Source: Leyella stercorea
GTDB lineage: Bacteria > Bacteroidota > Bacteroidia > Bacteroidales > Bacteroidaceae
DNA length: 40,416 nucleotides
Direction: 5' to 3'
Assembly: GCF_019052365.1 (NCBI RefSeq)
Contig: NZ_JAHQUY010000027.1
Location: forward strand, 1-40,416
Shown: positions 16,247 to 24,680 of the stretch, in pieces
Position numbering within the stretch: the first letter of the stretch is position 1
Layout: each line of letters starts with the position of its first letter
Translations under genes and position numbers: made by a program
Notes under the pieces: model-generated
Told to the model about the DNA's origin: nothing
The model's database searches: none
Seen by the model: the letters and a program-made list of their open reading frames with translations, nothing else

Positions 16247-16357
16247 AAAAGCCCCTCCCAACCCTCCCCATCGGGGAGGGCTTAGTAAACAATGCTTAGA
16301 AAGGCATAAAGAGGCTTAGAGAGGCTTAAAAAGGCTTAGTTTAAAAAAATAACCATT
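16247..16357. repeat. CCCTCCCC hairpin plus aggcttag words
   Basis: The CCCTCCCC/GGGGAGGG element (16262-16280), like those at 6797 and 17619, is followed by five imperfect aggcttaga words. With only a weak T run, it may be a partial terminator within the operon. Confidence 0.7.
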
Positions 16358-17605
16358 ATGGACCGACAAATAGAAAAGAAATCATTCCTCCGCCGCTACG
16401 CATGGTATATTGCTGCGGCTGCCGCACTCGCTGCGTTTCTCGTGTGGATAGTGCTCGGCACAACCGCCAATACGATGACTGTAGACGCCATAGACATCAC
16501 CATCAGCGACGTCACTCGCGGCAAGTTCGACGACTATGTGCGTCTCAACGGACAGGTGCTGCCTATCCAGGTGGTGCAGATCTCGCCCGAGGAGGGCGGC
16601 ATAGTGCGCGAGAAGGTTGTGGAGGAGGGTACACGCGTCAGAAAGGGCGACGTGATACTCCGACTCAGCAACAGCAATCTCGACCTGCAGATTCTGAATG
16701 CTGAGGCCGAACTCGCCGAGAAGCAGAACCTGCTGCGCAACACGCAGGTGGCGATGCAGCAGGACCGACTCAACAACCGCACCGAGCAGGCTACGCTCGA
16801 CACCGACTGCGACCGCAAGCGCCGCGCCTACGAACAGAACGCACGCCTCTACAAGGAGCGCCTCATCAGCAAGGAGGTGTATCTGCAGAGTCGTGAGGAC
16901 TATAAGCTCGCACGCCGCAAGCAGAGTCTTATCTCGCAGCGCCTGAAGCAGGACAGTCTCTACCGCCACGTGCAGATGGCGCAGATGGAGGACAACCTCG
17001 ACAACATGCGCAAGAACGTGCTCTTAGTGCGCGACCGCAAGAACAAGCTCGAGGTGCGCTCGGCTATCGACGGCGAACTCGGACTGCTCGACGTTGAGTT
17101 GGGACAGAACATCGCTGCCGGACAGAACATCGGACAGATAAACGACCTCTCCGACTTCAAGGTGCAGGCGCAGATTGACGAGCACTACATCGACCGCGTG
17201 CGTCCCGGTCTCTCGGCTTCGTTCAGTCGCGACGGCAAGACCTACCGGCTGCGTGTGCGCAAGGTATATCCCGAAGTGCGCAACGGAACGTTCCGCACCG
17301 ACTTTGTCTTCGTCGGCGAACGCCCGGCGCAGATGCGCAGCGGACAGACTTTCTACGTGGAGCTGGCTCTCGGCAAGTCGCAGCAGGCCACGCTCATACC
17401 GCGCGGCACGTTCTTCCAGACCACCGGCGGCAACTGGATATTCGTGCTCGACAAGTCGGGACGCAAGGCCTACCGCCGCAACATCAGCATAGCCCGCCAG
17501 AACCCGCAATACTACGAGGTAACAGACGGACTGGAACCTGGCGAGCGCGTCATCACCAGCGGATACGAAGCGTTTAAGGATAACGAGGTGCTGGTGATAA
17601 AGTAA
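16358..17605 (+). CDS. Periplasmic adaptor (HlyD/MFP family)
   Basis: A 415-residue membrane fusion protein linking an inner-membrane transporter to the TolC duct. One N-terminal membrane anchor (about 13-34: RYAWYIAAAAALAAFLVWIVLG) precedes a split lipoyl domain (GQVLPIQVVQISPEEGGIV near 66-84 and VRSAIDGELGLLDVELGQNI near 230) around a long alpha-helical hairpin (about 105-225). A beta-barrel domain (VQAQIDEHYIDRVRPG) and membrane-proximal domain (GGNWIFVLDKSGRKAYRR...GLEPGERVITSG) follow. The order matches MacA-type adaptors used with MacB-like ABC permeases. It is the second gene of the cluster. Confidence 0.92.
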   Translation: MDRQIEKKSFLRRYAWYIAAAAALAAFLVWIVLGTTANTMTVDAIDITISDVTRGKFDDYVRLNGQVLPIQVVQISPEEGGIVREKVVEEGTRVRKGDVILRLSNSNLDLQILNAEAELAEKQNLLRNTQVAMQQDRLNNRTEQATLDTDCDRKRRAYEQNARLYKERLISKEVYLQSREDYKLARRKQSLISQRLKQDSLYRHVQMAQMEDNLDNMRKNVLLVRDRKNKLEVRSAIDGELGLLDVELGQNIAAGQNIGQINDLSDFKVQAQIDEHYIDRVRPGLSASFSRDGKTYRLRVRKVYPEVRNGTFRTDFVFVGERPAQMRSGQTFYVELALGKSQQATLIPRGTFFQTTGGNWIFVLDKSGRKAYRRNISIARQNPQYYEVTDGLEPGERVITSGYEAFKDNEVLVIK

Positions 17606-17757
17606 AAGCCCCTCCCAACCCTCCCCGTCGGGGAGGGCTTAGTTACCATTGATTTCTCAAGGCTTAGAAAGGCTTAAAGAGGCTTAGTTTTCCCAAGGCT
17701 TAGAAAGGCTTAAAGAGGCTTAGAGAGGCCTATTCCCCCCCCCCAAAAAAAAAAAAT
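17606..17757. repeat. CCCTCCCC hairpin, aggctta words and a C10-A12 homopolymer tract
   Basis: The hairpin element recurs at 17619-17637 and aggctta words fill 17655-17730. Ten C residues (17735-17744) followed by twelve A residues (17745-17756) end 15 bases before the ABC ATPase start. Long mononucleotide runs of this kind are prone to replication slippage. Confidence 0.9.
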
Positions 17758-17771
17758 AAATAGCATAAATT

Positions 17772-18452
17772 ATGATAAAGACTCAGAACCTTACCAAGGT
17801 CTTCCGCACGGAAGAAGTGGAGACAGTCGCCCTCAACGGCGTTAGTATAAATGTAGAAGACGGCGAGTTCGTCGCCATAATGGGACCGAGCGGCTGCGGC
17901 AAGTCGACACTGCTGAACATCCTCGGACTCCTCGACAATCCCGACTCGGGCGACTATCTGCTCGACGGCGAATCCGTGGCTAACCTTAAGGAGAAGGACC
18001 GCACACGCTACCGTCGCGGACGTATCGGCTTCGTGTTCCAGAGCTTCAACCTCATCGACGAACTTACCGTTGAGGAGAATGTCGACCTGCAGCTGCGCTA
18101 TATGGGCGTAGCGGCGAAGGAACGCCGCGAGCGTGTTACGGAGATTCTGCGCAAGGTGGGCTTGAGCCACCGCGCAAAGCACTATCCGCAGCAGCTCTCG
18201 GGCGGTCAGCAGCAGCGTGTGGCGATAGCTCGCGCCGTGGTGGGCAAGCCGAAACTGATTCTCGCCGACGAGCCTACGGGTAATCTCGACTCGAAGAGCG
18301 GTCTGGCTGTCATGGAACTGCTCTCGCAGCTCAATGCCGAGGGCACAACAATCGTAATGGTGACCCACTCGCAGCACGATGCGCAGATGGCAAGCCGCAT
18401 CATCAACCTCTTCGACGGACAGGTTGTGGAGGGCAGTTCTTTTAGTTTATAA
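17772..18452 (+). CDS. ABC transporter ATP-binding protein (MacB/LolD type)
   Basis: A 226-residue cytoplasmic ATPase. Walker A GPSGCGKST (38-46), Q-loop Gln90 (FVFQSFN), signature LSGGQQQRV (142-150), Walker B LILADEPTGNLD (162-173) and switch His199 (MVTHS) are all intact. The insertion KEKDRTRYRRGRIGFVFQSFNL is characteristic of the LolD/MacB group, which pairs with FtsX-fold permeases. It drives the mechanotransmission cycle of the exporter. Its start lies just after the homopolymer tract. Confidence 0.95.
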   Translation: MIKTQNLTKVFRTEEVETVALNGVSINVEDGEFVAIMGPSGCGKSTLLNILGLLDNPDSGDYLLDGESVANLKEKDRTRYRRGRIGFVFQSFNLIDELTVEENVDLQLRYMGVAAKERRERVTEILRKVGLSHRAKHYPQQLSGGQQQRVAIARAVVGKPKLILADEPTGNLDSKSGLAVMELLSQLNAEGTTIVMVTHSQHDAQMASRIINLFDGQVVEGSSFSL

Positions 18453-18700
18453 TTGAGAATTGAGAGTTGAGAGTTGTCTCGGTTGAGAATTGAAAGTTGA
18501 GAGTTGAAAGTTATGATATGCACTATAGATGATATGTACTAATGATATTGTGTTTCGTACAATTCTAAATGATAATCATCGCTCGGCTTTGCCGCTTGCA
18601 TAAGCAAGAACTCTCAAGGTAATCATAACTCTAAACTCTCAACTTTCAATTCTCAACAGAGACAACTCTCAATTCTCAACAAAATAAAACATCATAAATA
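18453..18700. repeat. gagaattgagagttgag words and REP remnant before the permease gene
   Basis: The left part (18450-18510) repeats ttgagaattgagagttgag, and the right part (18625-18680) holds the complement (aactctcaactttcaattctcaac), so the two halves can pair. Between them lie the palindrome ATGATAATCAT (18569-18579), shared with the operators at 14844, and the inverted REP-like word cgctcggctttgccgcttgc (18580-18599). Confidence 0.8.
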
Positions 18701-21079
18701 ATGAAGACATTCCTATATATGTTCCGCCGCTACCGCATAGCCACGCTGCTCAACCTCTTCGGCTTGAGTGTGGCTGTAGCGACGTTCTACCTGTTCATGA
18801 CACAGGTGATATACAACCGCACGTACAACCACAACATCAACGACTACGAGCATACGTACCGCCTCGAAATCTACGGCAATCTGTTCGGCGACAACTGGGG
18901 TTGCACTATCTGCCGCCCGTTCGCCTCAATGCTGAAGGATGTACCGCAGGTTAAGAGCGTTGTCTATTACTGTCCGTATGTCAATAAGACCGATGTTAAG
19001 GTGAACAACCGCACCATAACCGTGCCTGTAGTGAACATGAGCAAGCCTGGCATCGAGTTCTTTACCGGCAAACTCATCTCCGGCTCAAGTAAGTCATGGG
19101 GCACTGGAGCTACTGCCATCGTTAACCGCAGCACAGCCGAGAAGATGTTCGGCACGGCGAACGCTGCTGGCAAGACGTTCGAAATCAACACCGACGATGG
19201 CGGAATGAAACCCATCACCGTGGTGGGCGTGAGCGAGGATATGCCCGACAACTGCACCATACCCAACGGCATGTATCTCTGCGATAACGAAAGCGGAATG
19301 ACCGACTGGAGCGAGTGGAGCTACTATATATATGTGCGACTTGACAATGGCGCAAGTCCTGAAAAGGTAGTGCGTGGCTTGAAACAGGGCTTCATGAAAG
19401 CCCAAGGCATCAGTCCTAAAGACGAGAAAGAGTTTGACAAGCAGATGAAGTTCAGAATAACCTCCGTTGACGACGTCTATTTCTCTGGCATCGGACAGCA
19501 GGACAAGGGCAACCGCAGCCTTGTCGACGTGCTCACCGTGACTTCTGTCTTCGTGCTGTTCATCGCCCTGCTCAATCTGCTCAACTTCCAGCTCTCTGAG
19601 GTGCCGATGCGTATGCGCGGCATCAACACACGCCGTGTGATGGGAGCCTCTGTTGGCGGTCTGCGCCTTAAGATGATAATGGAGAGCGTGCTGTTCGCCT
19701 TTGTGGCTTTGATAGTCGGCGTTCTGTTTGTAGTGGCGTTCCAGCGCAGCGAGGCGTGCATGAAGCTCGTTTCGGGCGACATCAGCTTCTCGGCACACTG
19801 GTTGCTTGCCGCCGTCATGGCTGTGTCGGCACTCGTCGTGGGAGCGTTGGCGGCTGTTGTGCCGGCGTTCTACAGCACGTCGTTCGCTCCGGCTTTGGTG
19901 CTGAAAGGATCGTTCGGACTCTCGCCGCGCGGCAGACAGCTGCGTCTGGCGATAATGGCGGTGCAGTTCTGCGTGGCTTTCGTGCTCGCTATATATATAG
20001 GTGTAATGTCGAGCCAGTCGAACTACATCTTCAACTGCGACTACGGCTTCAACAAGAACGAGGTGTTCTACGCATGGCTCTCTAATGAGGCAAAGGCGAA
20101 GCGCGAGACGATACGCACCGAACTGAAGAAGCTTCCGTTCGTGGAGAGCGTGGGCTTCGCGCAGAGCGCCATCGGCGCAAGTGATGCTTATATGGGCTGG
20201 GGACGTGGCGACGATGAGCATCAGATGTCGCTGCAGGTGCTGCCCTGCGACTATGAGTATACGCAAACTATGGGACTGAAGATTCTGGAGGGTCGCAACT
20301 TCAACGAGGCTGACATGAAGACGGGTGCCTACGTGCTCAACAAGGCTGCCATGCAGCAGTACAAATGGCTCGCCGTGGGCGACTCTATCGGTCGTCAGAA
20401 CGAATGGGGACCTATGGCAAACTATCTCATTGTGGGTGTCTGCAACAACTTCAAGCTGAAGTCGATGCGCAACGACAACAGTCGTGTGGCTATAGCGTTC
20501 ATCATCTTCGGACCGGACATGGAGCAGTGGGGCGACCGCTGCAACCGGGTGTTCGTGCGCGTCGCAAAGGGGCAGGACAAGGTGGAGGCAAAACGCCGCA
20601 TAGCCGACGTGCTCAACCGTCTTGACGCGTCGCAGAAGTACGAAATGAACTTCCTCGACAACGACCTGCAGCAGACCTACGTCGAGGAGTTCCGCTTCAT
20701 ATCGCAGGTGAAGTTCTTCGCCATCATCTGCATCATCATCACCGTTATCGGTGTGTTCTCGCTGACGATGTTCGAGACCGAGTATCGCCGCAAGGAGATT
20801 GGCATACGCAAGGTGATGGGTTCGTCGGTTGGTTCTATCGTGCGCCTCTTCGCCATGCGCTACACCGTGCCGCTCGTGGTGTCGTTCGCCGTTGCTGCTC
20901 CCGTGGGCTGGTGGCTCAGTATGCAGTGGCTGCAGAGCTTCGCCGAGCACACGCCGCTCCACTGGTGGCTCTTCCCGCTCAGCTTCGTCGGTGTCTCTGC
21001 CGTTGTCATTGCGACGGTCGTGGCGCAGTCGTGGCGCGTAGCGACGCAGAACCCGGTGGAAAGCATCAAGACAGAGTGA
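18701..21079 (+). CDS. FtsX/MacB-family ABC transporter permease
   Basis: A 792-residue inner membrane protein with two MacB-periplasmic-core plus FtsX units in one chain. The N-terminal membrane helix (about 13-32: ATLLNLFGLSVAVATFYLFM) is followed by a periplasmic domain, three helices (about 280-400), a second unit starting near 415 (LRLAIMAVQFCVAFVLAIYIGVM), its periplasmic domain, and three final helices (about 667-785). EYRRKEIGIRKVMGSSVGSIVRLF (700-723) is the conserved coupling region. Double-unit permeases of this length are standard in Bacteroidetes. With TolC, adaptor and ATPase it should export a peptide, lipid or drug that cannot be named from sequence. It lacks a fused ATPase, hence the separate upstream gene. 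Confidence 0.92.
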   Translation: MKTFLYMFRRYRIATLLNLFGLSVAVATFYLFMTQVIYNRTYNHNINDYEHTYRLEIYGNLFGDNWGCTICRPFASMLKDVPQVKSVVYYCPYVNKTDVKVNNRTITVPVVNMSKPGIEFFTGKLISGSSKSWGTGATAIVNRSTAEKMFGTANAAGKTFEINTDDGGMKPITVVGVSEDMPDNCTIPNGMYLCDNESGMTDWSEWSYYIYVRLDNGASPEKVVRGLKQGFMKAQGISPKDEKEFDKQMKFRITSVDDVYFSGIGQQDKGNRSLVDVLTVTSVFVLFIALLNLLNFQLSEVPMRMRGINTRRVMGASVGGLRLKMIMESVLFAFVALIVGVLFVVAFQRSEACMKLVSGDISFSAHWLLAAVMAVSALVVGALAAVVPAFYSTSFAPALVLKGSFGLSPRGRQLRLAIMAVQFCVAFVLAIYIGVMSSQSNYIFNCDYGFNKNEVFYAWLSNEAKAKRETIRTELKKLPFVESVGFAQSAIGASDAYMGWGRGDDEHQMSLQVLPCDYEYTQTMGLKILEGRNFNEADMKTGAYVLNKAAMQQYKWLAVGDSIGRQNEWGPMANYLIVGVCNNFKLKSMRNDNSRVAIAFIIFGPDMEQWGDRCNRVFVRVAKGQDKVEAKRRIADVLNRLDASQKYEMNFLDNDLQQTYVEEFRFISQVKFFAIICIIITVIGVFSLTMFETEYRRKEIGIRKVMGSSVGSIVRLFAMRYTVPLVVSFAVAAPVGWWLSMQWLQSFAEHTPLHWWLFPLSFVGVSAVVIATVVAQSWRVATQNPVESIKTE

Positions 21080-21190
21080 TGGTGAGATGGTGAGGTGGTG
21101 AGATGTTGAGATATGCTGTTTTGAATTGTTTGGCGAAAATATCCACCATATCTGCCAGCATCGCCGTAACACTCACGGTATAAGAACAAT

Positions 21191-21247
21191 AAAGGCTGGT
21201 AGATAGACTGGGAAATGCAAAATCTTCCAGTCTATCTACCAGCCTTT
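21191..21247. terminator. Bidirectional terminator between the exporter cluster and recA
   Basis: A perfect 21-bp stem pairs 21191-21211 (AAAGGCTGGTAGATA...) with 21227-21247 (...TCTACCAGCCTTT) around a 15-base loop; two more pairs extend it. It lies between converging transcription units. Both ends have A or T runs within the stem, so it can serve both strands. Confidence 0.8.
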
Positions 21248-21559
21248 CTGTCAGTCGTTACTTGCTGTGATATATTCTTCCACAGAACTTCTCCCCCTTA
21301 AAGCACCATAACTTCTGTGTAAATCTGTGTGATCTGTGGGAGGCTCTTCTCTGCAAGAAGATTCTGTGCGTTCCGTGCCTTCTGTGGGAGAACCACTTCT
21401 TGCTTGGTTGGTGCAGCAGAGACTGCTGCACCCCCTAGGATTGCATCTGTAGGAGGCTATTCCAAGAATGAGGGTGCGTGGATATGGCAAGAACTGAAAG
21501 TCAGCGGCGCGTAGCGGAAAGCTAATGCCATACCCTCCTATTGCACGACTCTCCGCGCT
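21248..21559. repeat. ctgtg words and family hairpin copy 10
   Basis: Imperfect copies of atctgtg/ttctgtggga fill 21310-21395. The hairpin at 21410-21432 has arms GGTGCAGCAG and CTGCTGCACC with loop AGA: the third arm version in the window, with both sides changed together. The context ctgtgggagaa...ttgcttggttggtgca matches that at 2346-2380. No gene is seen in this stretch. Confidence 0.85.
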
Positions 21560-22582
21560 TTACGCCTCGCGGTGCTCTGCGATAGCCTTTTTGATGAGCA
21601 TCTCGAGCTCCTCGCAGAGTTCGGGGTTGTCCTTCAGCAGAGTCTTTGTAGCGTCGCGACCCTGCGCCAGCTTCGAGCCATTGTAGCTGTACCACGAGCC
21701 CGACTTCTGGATGATGCCGTACTCTACGCCGAGGTCTACAATCTCGCCAACCTTTGAGATGCCCTCGCCGAACATAATCTCGAACTCGGTCTTGCGGAAC
21801 GGAGGCGCCACCTTGTTCTTGATCACCTTCACGCGCACCTGATTGCCGATGATCTGGTCGCCGTCCTTGATGCCCGTCACCTTGCGGATGTCGAGGCGCA
21901 CCGAAGCGTAGAACTTCAGGGCGTTACCGCCGGTGGTTGTCTCGGGGTTGCCGAACATCACACCGATCTTCTCGCGCAACTGGTTGATGAAGATACACGT
22001 AGTATTGGTCTTCGAGATTGTAGAGGTGAGCTTGCGCAGTGCCTGCGACATAAGACGAGCCTGCAGACCCACCTTGTTGTCGCCCATGTCGCCCTCAATC
22101 TCCGCCTTCGGAGTGAGCGCAGCCACAGAGTCGATGACGATGATGTCGATAGCCGATGAGCGGATGAGCTGGTCGGCAATCTCGAGTGCCTGCTCGCCGT
22201 TGTCGGGCTGCGAGATCCAGAGGTTGTCTACGTCTACGCCGAGCTTTGCTGCGTAGAAGCGGTCGAAGGCGTGCTCGGCGTCGATGAATGCTGCGATGCC
22301 GCCTGCCTTCTGTGCTTCGGCGATGGCGTGGATGGCAAGCGTTGTCTTACCTGACGACTCCGGGCCGTATATCTCGATGATTCTGCCCTTCGGGTAGCCG
22401 CCGACACCGAGTGCGGCGTCGAGACCGATGCTACCGGTAGGGATTACCTCGACGTTCTCCACCTGCTCGTCGCCGAGTTTCATGATGGAGCCCTTGCCGA
22501 AGTCCTTCTCTATCTTTGACATCGCAGCCTGGAGGGCTTTGAGCTTGCCCGCCTGGTCGATGTTCATTTCTTCTTTTGCCAT
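21560..22582 (-). CDS. recA: Recombinase RecA
   Basis: A 340-residue ATP-dependent strand-exchange protein for homologous recombination and SOS signalling. Walker [10 protein letters not shown] (73-81), Walker B ([22 protein letters not shown], around 145), the L2 region ([21 protein letters not shown]) and the C-terminal acidic tail region are all present. I start at ATG 22582 ([14 protein letters not shown]), the usual RecA opening. An ATG 36 bases upstream lies in the tail of the preceding gene and adds an atypical [12 protein letters not shown]. It is 25 bp downstream of the carboxynorspermidine dehydrogenase gene and probably co-transcribed. Confidence 0.98.
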   Translation of the reverse strand: MAKEEMNIDQAGKLKALQAAMSKIEKDFGKGSIMKLGDEQVENVEVIPTGSIGLDAALGVGGYPKGRIIEIYGPESSGKTTLAIHAIAEAQKAGGIAAFIDAEHAFDRFYAAKLGVDVDNLWISQPDNGEQALEIADQLIRSSAIDIIVIDSVAALTPKAEIEGDMGDNKVGLQARLMSQALRKLTSTISKTNTTCIFINQLREKIGVMFGNPETTTGGNALKFYASVRLDIRKVTGIKDGDQIIGNQVRVKVIKNKVAPPFRKTEFEIMFGEGISKVGEIVDLGVEYGIIQKSGSWYSYNGSKLAQGRDATKTLLKDNPELCEELEMLIKKAIAEHREA

Positions 22583-22607
22583 TTCTTTTTGAGTTTTGAA
22601 TTTTGAA

Positions 22608-23834
22608 TTATAATTCAATGTCTACATTGAACAGCTCGTGCCACGGCAGACCCTGCTTGTTGAGCTGCTCCATGAACGGATCCGGATCGAACTCCTCTAC
22701 GTTCCAAACGCCCGGCTTGCGCCACAGACCCTTGAAGAACATCATTGCGCCGATCATAGCCGGAACACCTGTTGTGTAGCTTACGCCCTGCATGCCGGTC
22801 TCCTTGTAGGCAGCCTCGTGCGAGCAGTTGTTGTAGACGTAGTAGGTCTGCTCCTTGCCGTCCTTGATGCCACGGATGCGGCAGCCGATAGAAGTCTGTC
22901 CGTCGTAGTTCTCGCCGAGGTCCTGCGGGTTAGGCAGCACAGCCTTGAGGAACTGCAGCGGCACGATCTTCACCTTCACCTTCTCCGAAGGATTGTCGGC
23001 GAGCGGAGCCTCGTATGTTATCTCGTCGATGCGCGACATGCCGAGGTTCTGGATGCAGTCGAGGTATGTGAGATACTGCTGGCCGAAAGTCATCCAGAAG
23101 CGAGCGCGCTTGATGGTCGGGTAGTTCTTCACGAGCGACTCTATCTCCTCGTGGTGGAGCAGGTAGCTTTCCTTCGGACCCACCTCCGGGTATGTGAGCG
23201 GCTTGTGAATCTCGAGCGGAGCTGTCTCCACCCATTTGCCGTCCTCCCAGTAGAGACCCTTCTGAGTGATCTCGCGGATGTTGATCTCCGGGTTGAAGTT
23301 GGTAGCGAACGCCTTGTGGTGGTTGCCGGCGTTGCAGTCTACGATGTCGAGATACTGAATCTCGTCGAAGTGGTGCTTAGCTGCGTAAGCGGTGAAGATG
23401 CTTGTAACGCCCGGGTCGAAGCCGCAGCCTAGAATAGCTGTCAGACCAGCCTCTTCGAAGCGCTTCTTGTAAGCCCACTGCCAAGAATACTCGAAGTGAG
23501 CCTCGTCCTTCGGCTCATAGTTGGCGGTGTCGAGGTACGAGCATCCGCAAGCCAGACAAGCCTCCATAATGGTGAGGTCCTGATATGGCAGGGCGAGGTT
23601 GATGACCAGTTCCGGCTTGTAGTCGTTGAAGAGAGCCTTGAGCTGCTCAACGTCGTCAGCGTCCACCTGAGCGGTCTTGATGTTGGGGTTGCCGATTGCC
23701 TCGACAATGCGGTCACACTTCGACTTCGTGCGGCTTGCAATCATGAAGTCGGTGAAAACGTCAGCGTTCTGCGCAATCTTGAACGCTGCAACTGTAGCGA
23801 CGCCACCGGCGCCGATCATAAGTACTTTTCCCAT
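22608..23834 (-). CDS. Carboxynorspermidine dehydrogenase, saccharopine dehydrogenase fold
   Basis: A 408-residue cytoplasmic oxidoreductase that joins aspartate beta-semialdehyde to a diamine with NADPH, giving carboxy(nor)spermidine for the alternative spermidine route used by many gut Bacteroidetes. The N-terminal Rossmann motif is [14 protein letters not shown] (6-19). The family hallmarks [19 protein letters not shown] and [21 protein letters not shown] are present, as is a C-terminal substrate region ([22 protein letters not shown]). Length fits the family. The decarboxylase partner is not in the window. It lies directly upstream of recA with a short gap, so DNA repair and polyamine genes may share a transcript. 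Confidence 0.9.
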   Translation of the reverse strand: MGKVLMIGAGGVATVAAFKIAQNADVFTDFMIASRTKSKCDRIVEAIGNPNIKTAQVDADDVEQLKALFNDYKPELVINLALPYQDLTIMEACLACGCSYLDTANYEPKDEAHFEYSWQWAYKKRFEEAGLTAILGCGFDPGVTSIFTAYAAKHHFDEIQYLDIVDCNAGNHHKAFATNFNPEINIREITQKGLYWEDGKWVETAPLEIHKPLTYPEVGPKESYLLHHEEIESLVKNYPTIKRARFWMTFGQQYLTYLDCIQNLGMSRIDEITYEAPLADNPSEKVKVKIVPLQFLKAVLPNPQDLGENYDGQTSIGCRIRGIKDGKEQTYYVYNNCSHEAAYKETGMQGVSYTTGVPAMIGAMMFFKGLWRKPGVWNVEEFDPDPFMEQLNKQGLPWHELFNVDIEL

Positions 23835-23869
23835 TGTTTCTATTTTTTTAGTTTGTTGTTTTTTTTGTT

Positions 23870-23960
23870 TTACTATGGGCTAGGTTTTTCTGGGTTTTCT
23901 AGGTTAACTAGTTTTTCTAGAACACCTAGAACACCTAGAAAGCCTATTCCCCTAGCACTC
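23870..23960. repeat. ttctagg/cctaga word repeats
   Basis: ttttctaggttttctaggttaactagttt is followed by the complementary acacctagaacacctagaaag. This small inverted cluster of a word family is seen only here in the window. Confidence 0.75.
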
Positions 23961-23972
23961 CAGCCCACCGCT

Positions 23973-24581
23973 TTACAGCTCGTTGCCCTTTATTCCGAGG
24001 GCGTTCATGAGCGAGTAGCCTAAGATTTCCTGCTTGAAGTTGCCACCTTCGAGGGGCTGCATGGCGAAGAGCGTAATGCGCTTCTCCTCGTCGTCAACGT
24101 CGCGCAGGGCGTGGCGCAGAGCGTCCCAGAGAGCGGGGTGCTCAGCGTTGGGGATAGCCATCACGCGGTGCACGTCCTTGTGGTTGACCACGGTCTTGAG
24201 GATGTCGAGGAAGAAGTCGTCGTGCTTCACCACCTCCTCTACGGGGTAGGAGCTGAGCACGAACTCGCCCAGTCGGTCCTTGAACGCCTTTGCGTTGAGG
24301 TCTGCCTCGTAGTTGCCGGGCGCGAAGTTCTCGAGCGCAGCCTTCTCCTTAGAGTGGATGAAGATGACCTGCGTCTCGCCCTCGCTGTCGCGGCTCTCGC
24401 GCATTCCGCCGTCGAGCGCCACGCAATCGATCCAGCGTGCGAGGTCGGCTTTCGGGATGCGTCTGCCGAGCATGCGTTCGAAGTTGACAGAGAGGTTGAA
24501 GGCTACGGAGTCGACATAGTCGCCGTCTACGAGGATTATGTTGCGACTCCAGTTGGTATTGTTGAATTGCTGTATGTCCAT
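23973..24581 (-). CDS. Conserved Bacteroidales protein of unknown function
   Basis: A 202-residue cytoplasmic protein with no signal peptide or membrane segment. I do not recognise a named domain with confidence. The start, NIILVDGDYVDSVAFNLSVNFERMLGR, places aspartates after a hydrophobic strand in a way that recalls NYN/PIN nuclease cores, and a second acidic site (HDDFFLDILKTVV) follows. This is only a suggestion. I use ATG 24581 (MDIQQFNNTNWSRN). An upstream ATG at 24623 would translate one arm of the inverted REP pair and is rejected. It is the first of three same-strand genes ending with recA, but repeats separate it from the next. Confidence 0.7.
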   Translation of the reverse strand: MDIQQFNNTNWSRNIILVDGDYVDSVAFNLSVNFERMLGRRIPKADLARWIDCVALDGGMRESRDSEGETQVIFIHSKEKAALENFAPGNYEADLNAKAFKDRLGEFVLSSYPVEEVVKHDDFFLDILKTVVNHKDVHRVMAIPNAEHPALWDALRHALRDVDDEEKRITLFAMQPLEGGNFKQEILGYSLMNALGIKGNEL

Positions 24582-24593
24582 TTCTTTTTTATT

Positions 24594-24675
24594 CGTAGCG
24601 GAGGTCTCCGGCCTCCGCAGCAAGCAATAATATTTGTTCTATTTGGTGATGCGGAGGCCGGAGACCTCCGCTACG
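24594..24675. repeat. Inverted pair of REP-like hairpins
   Basis: The 26-bp arm at 24594-24619 is the perfect reverse complement of 24650-24675, with a 30-base loop. Each arm also folds alone: GCGGAGG and CCTCCGC enclose 7 bases at 24598-24618 and 24651-24671. This resembles the paired REP units (BIMEs) of other bacteria. It lies just beyond the stop of the secreted-protein gene and may act as its terminator. Confidence 0.9.
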
Positions 24676-24680
24676 GAGTA

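Noticed and set aside
19094..21172. 692-codon open frame opposite the permease
   Set aside because: It mirrors the FtsX gene codons, has no recognisable motif and is full of His/Arg as expected for antisense translation.
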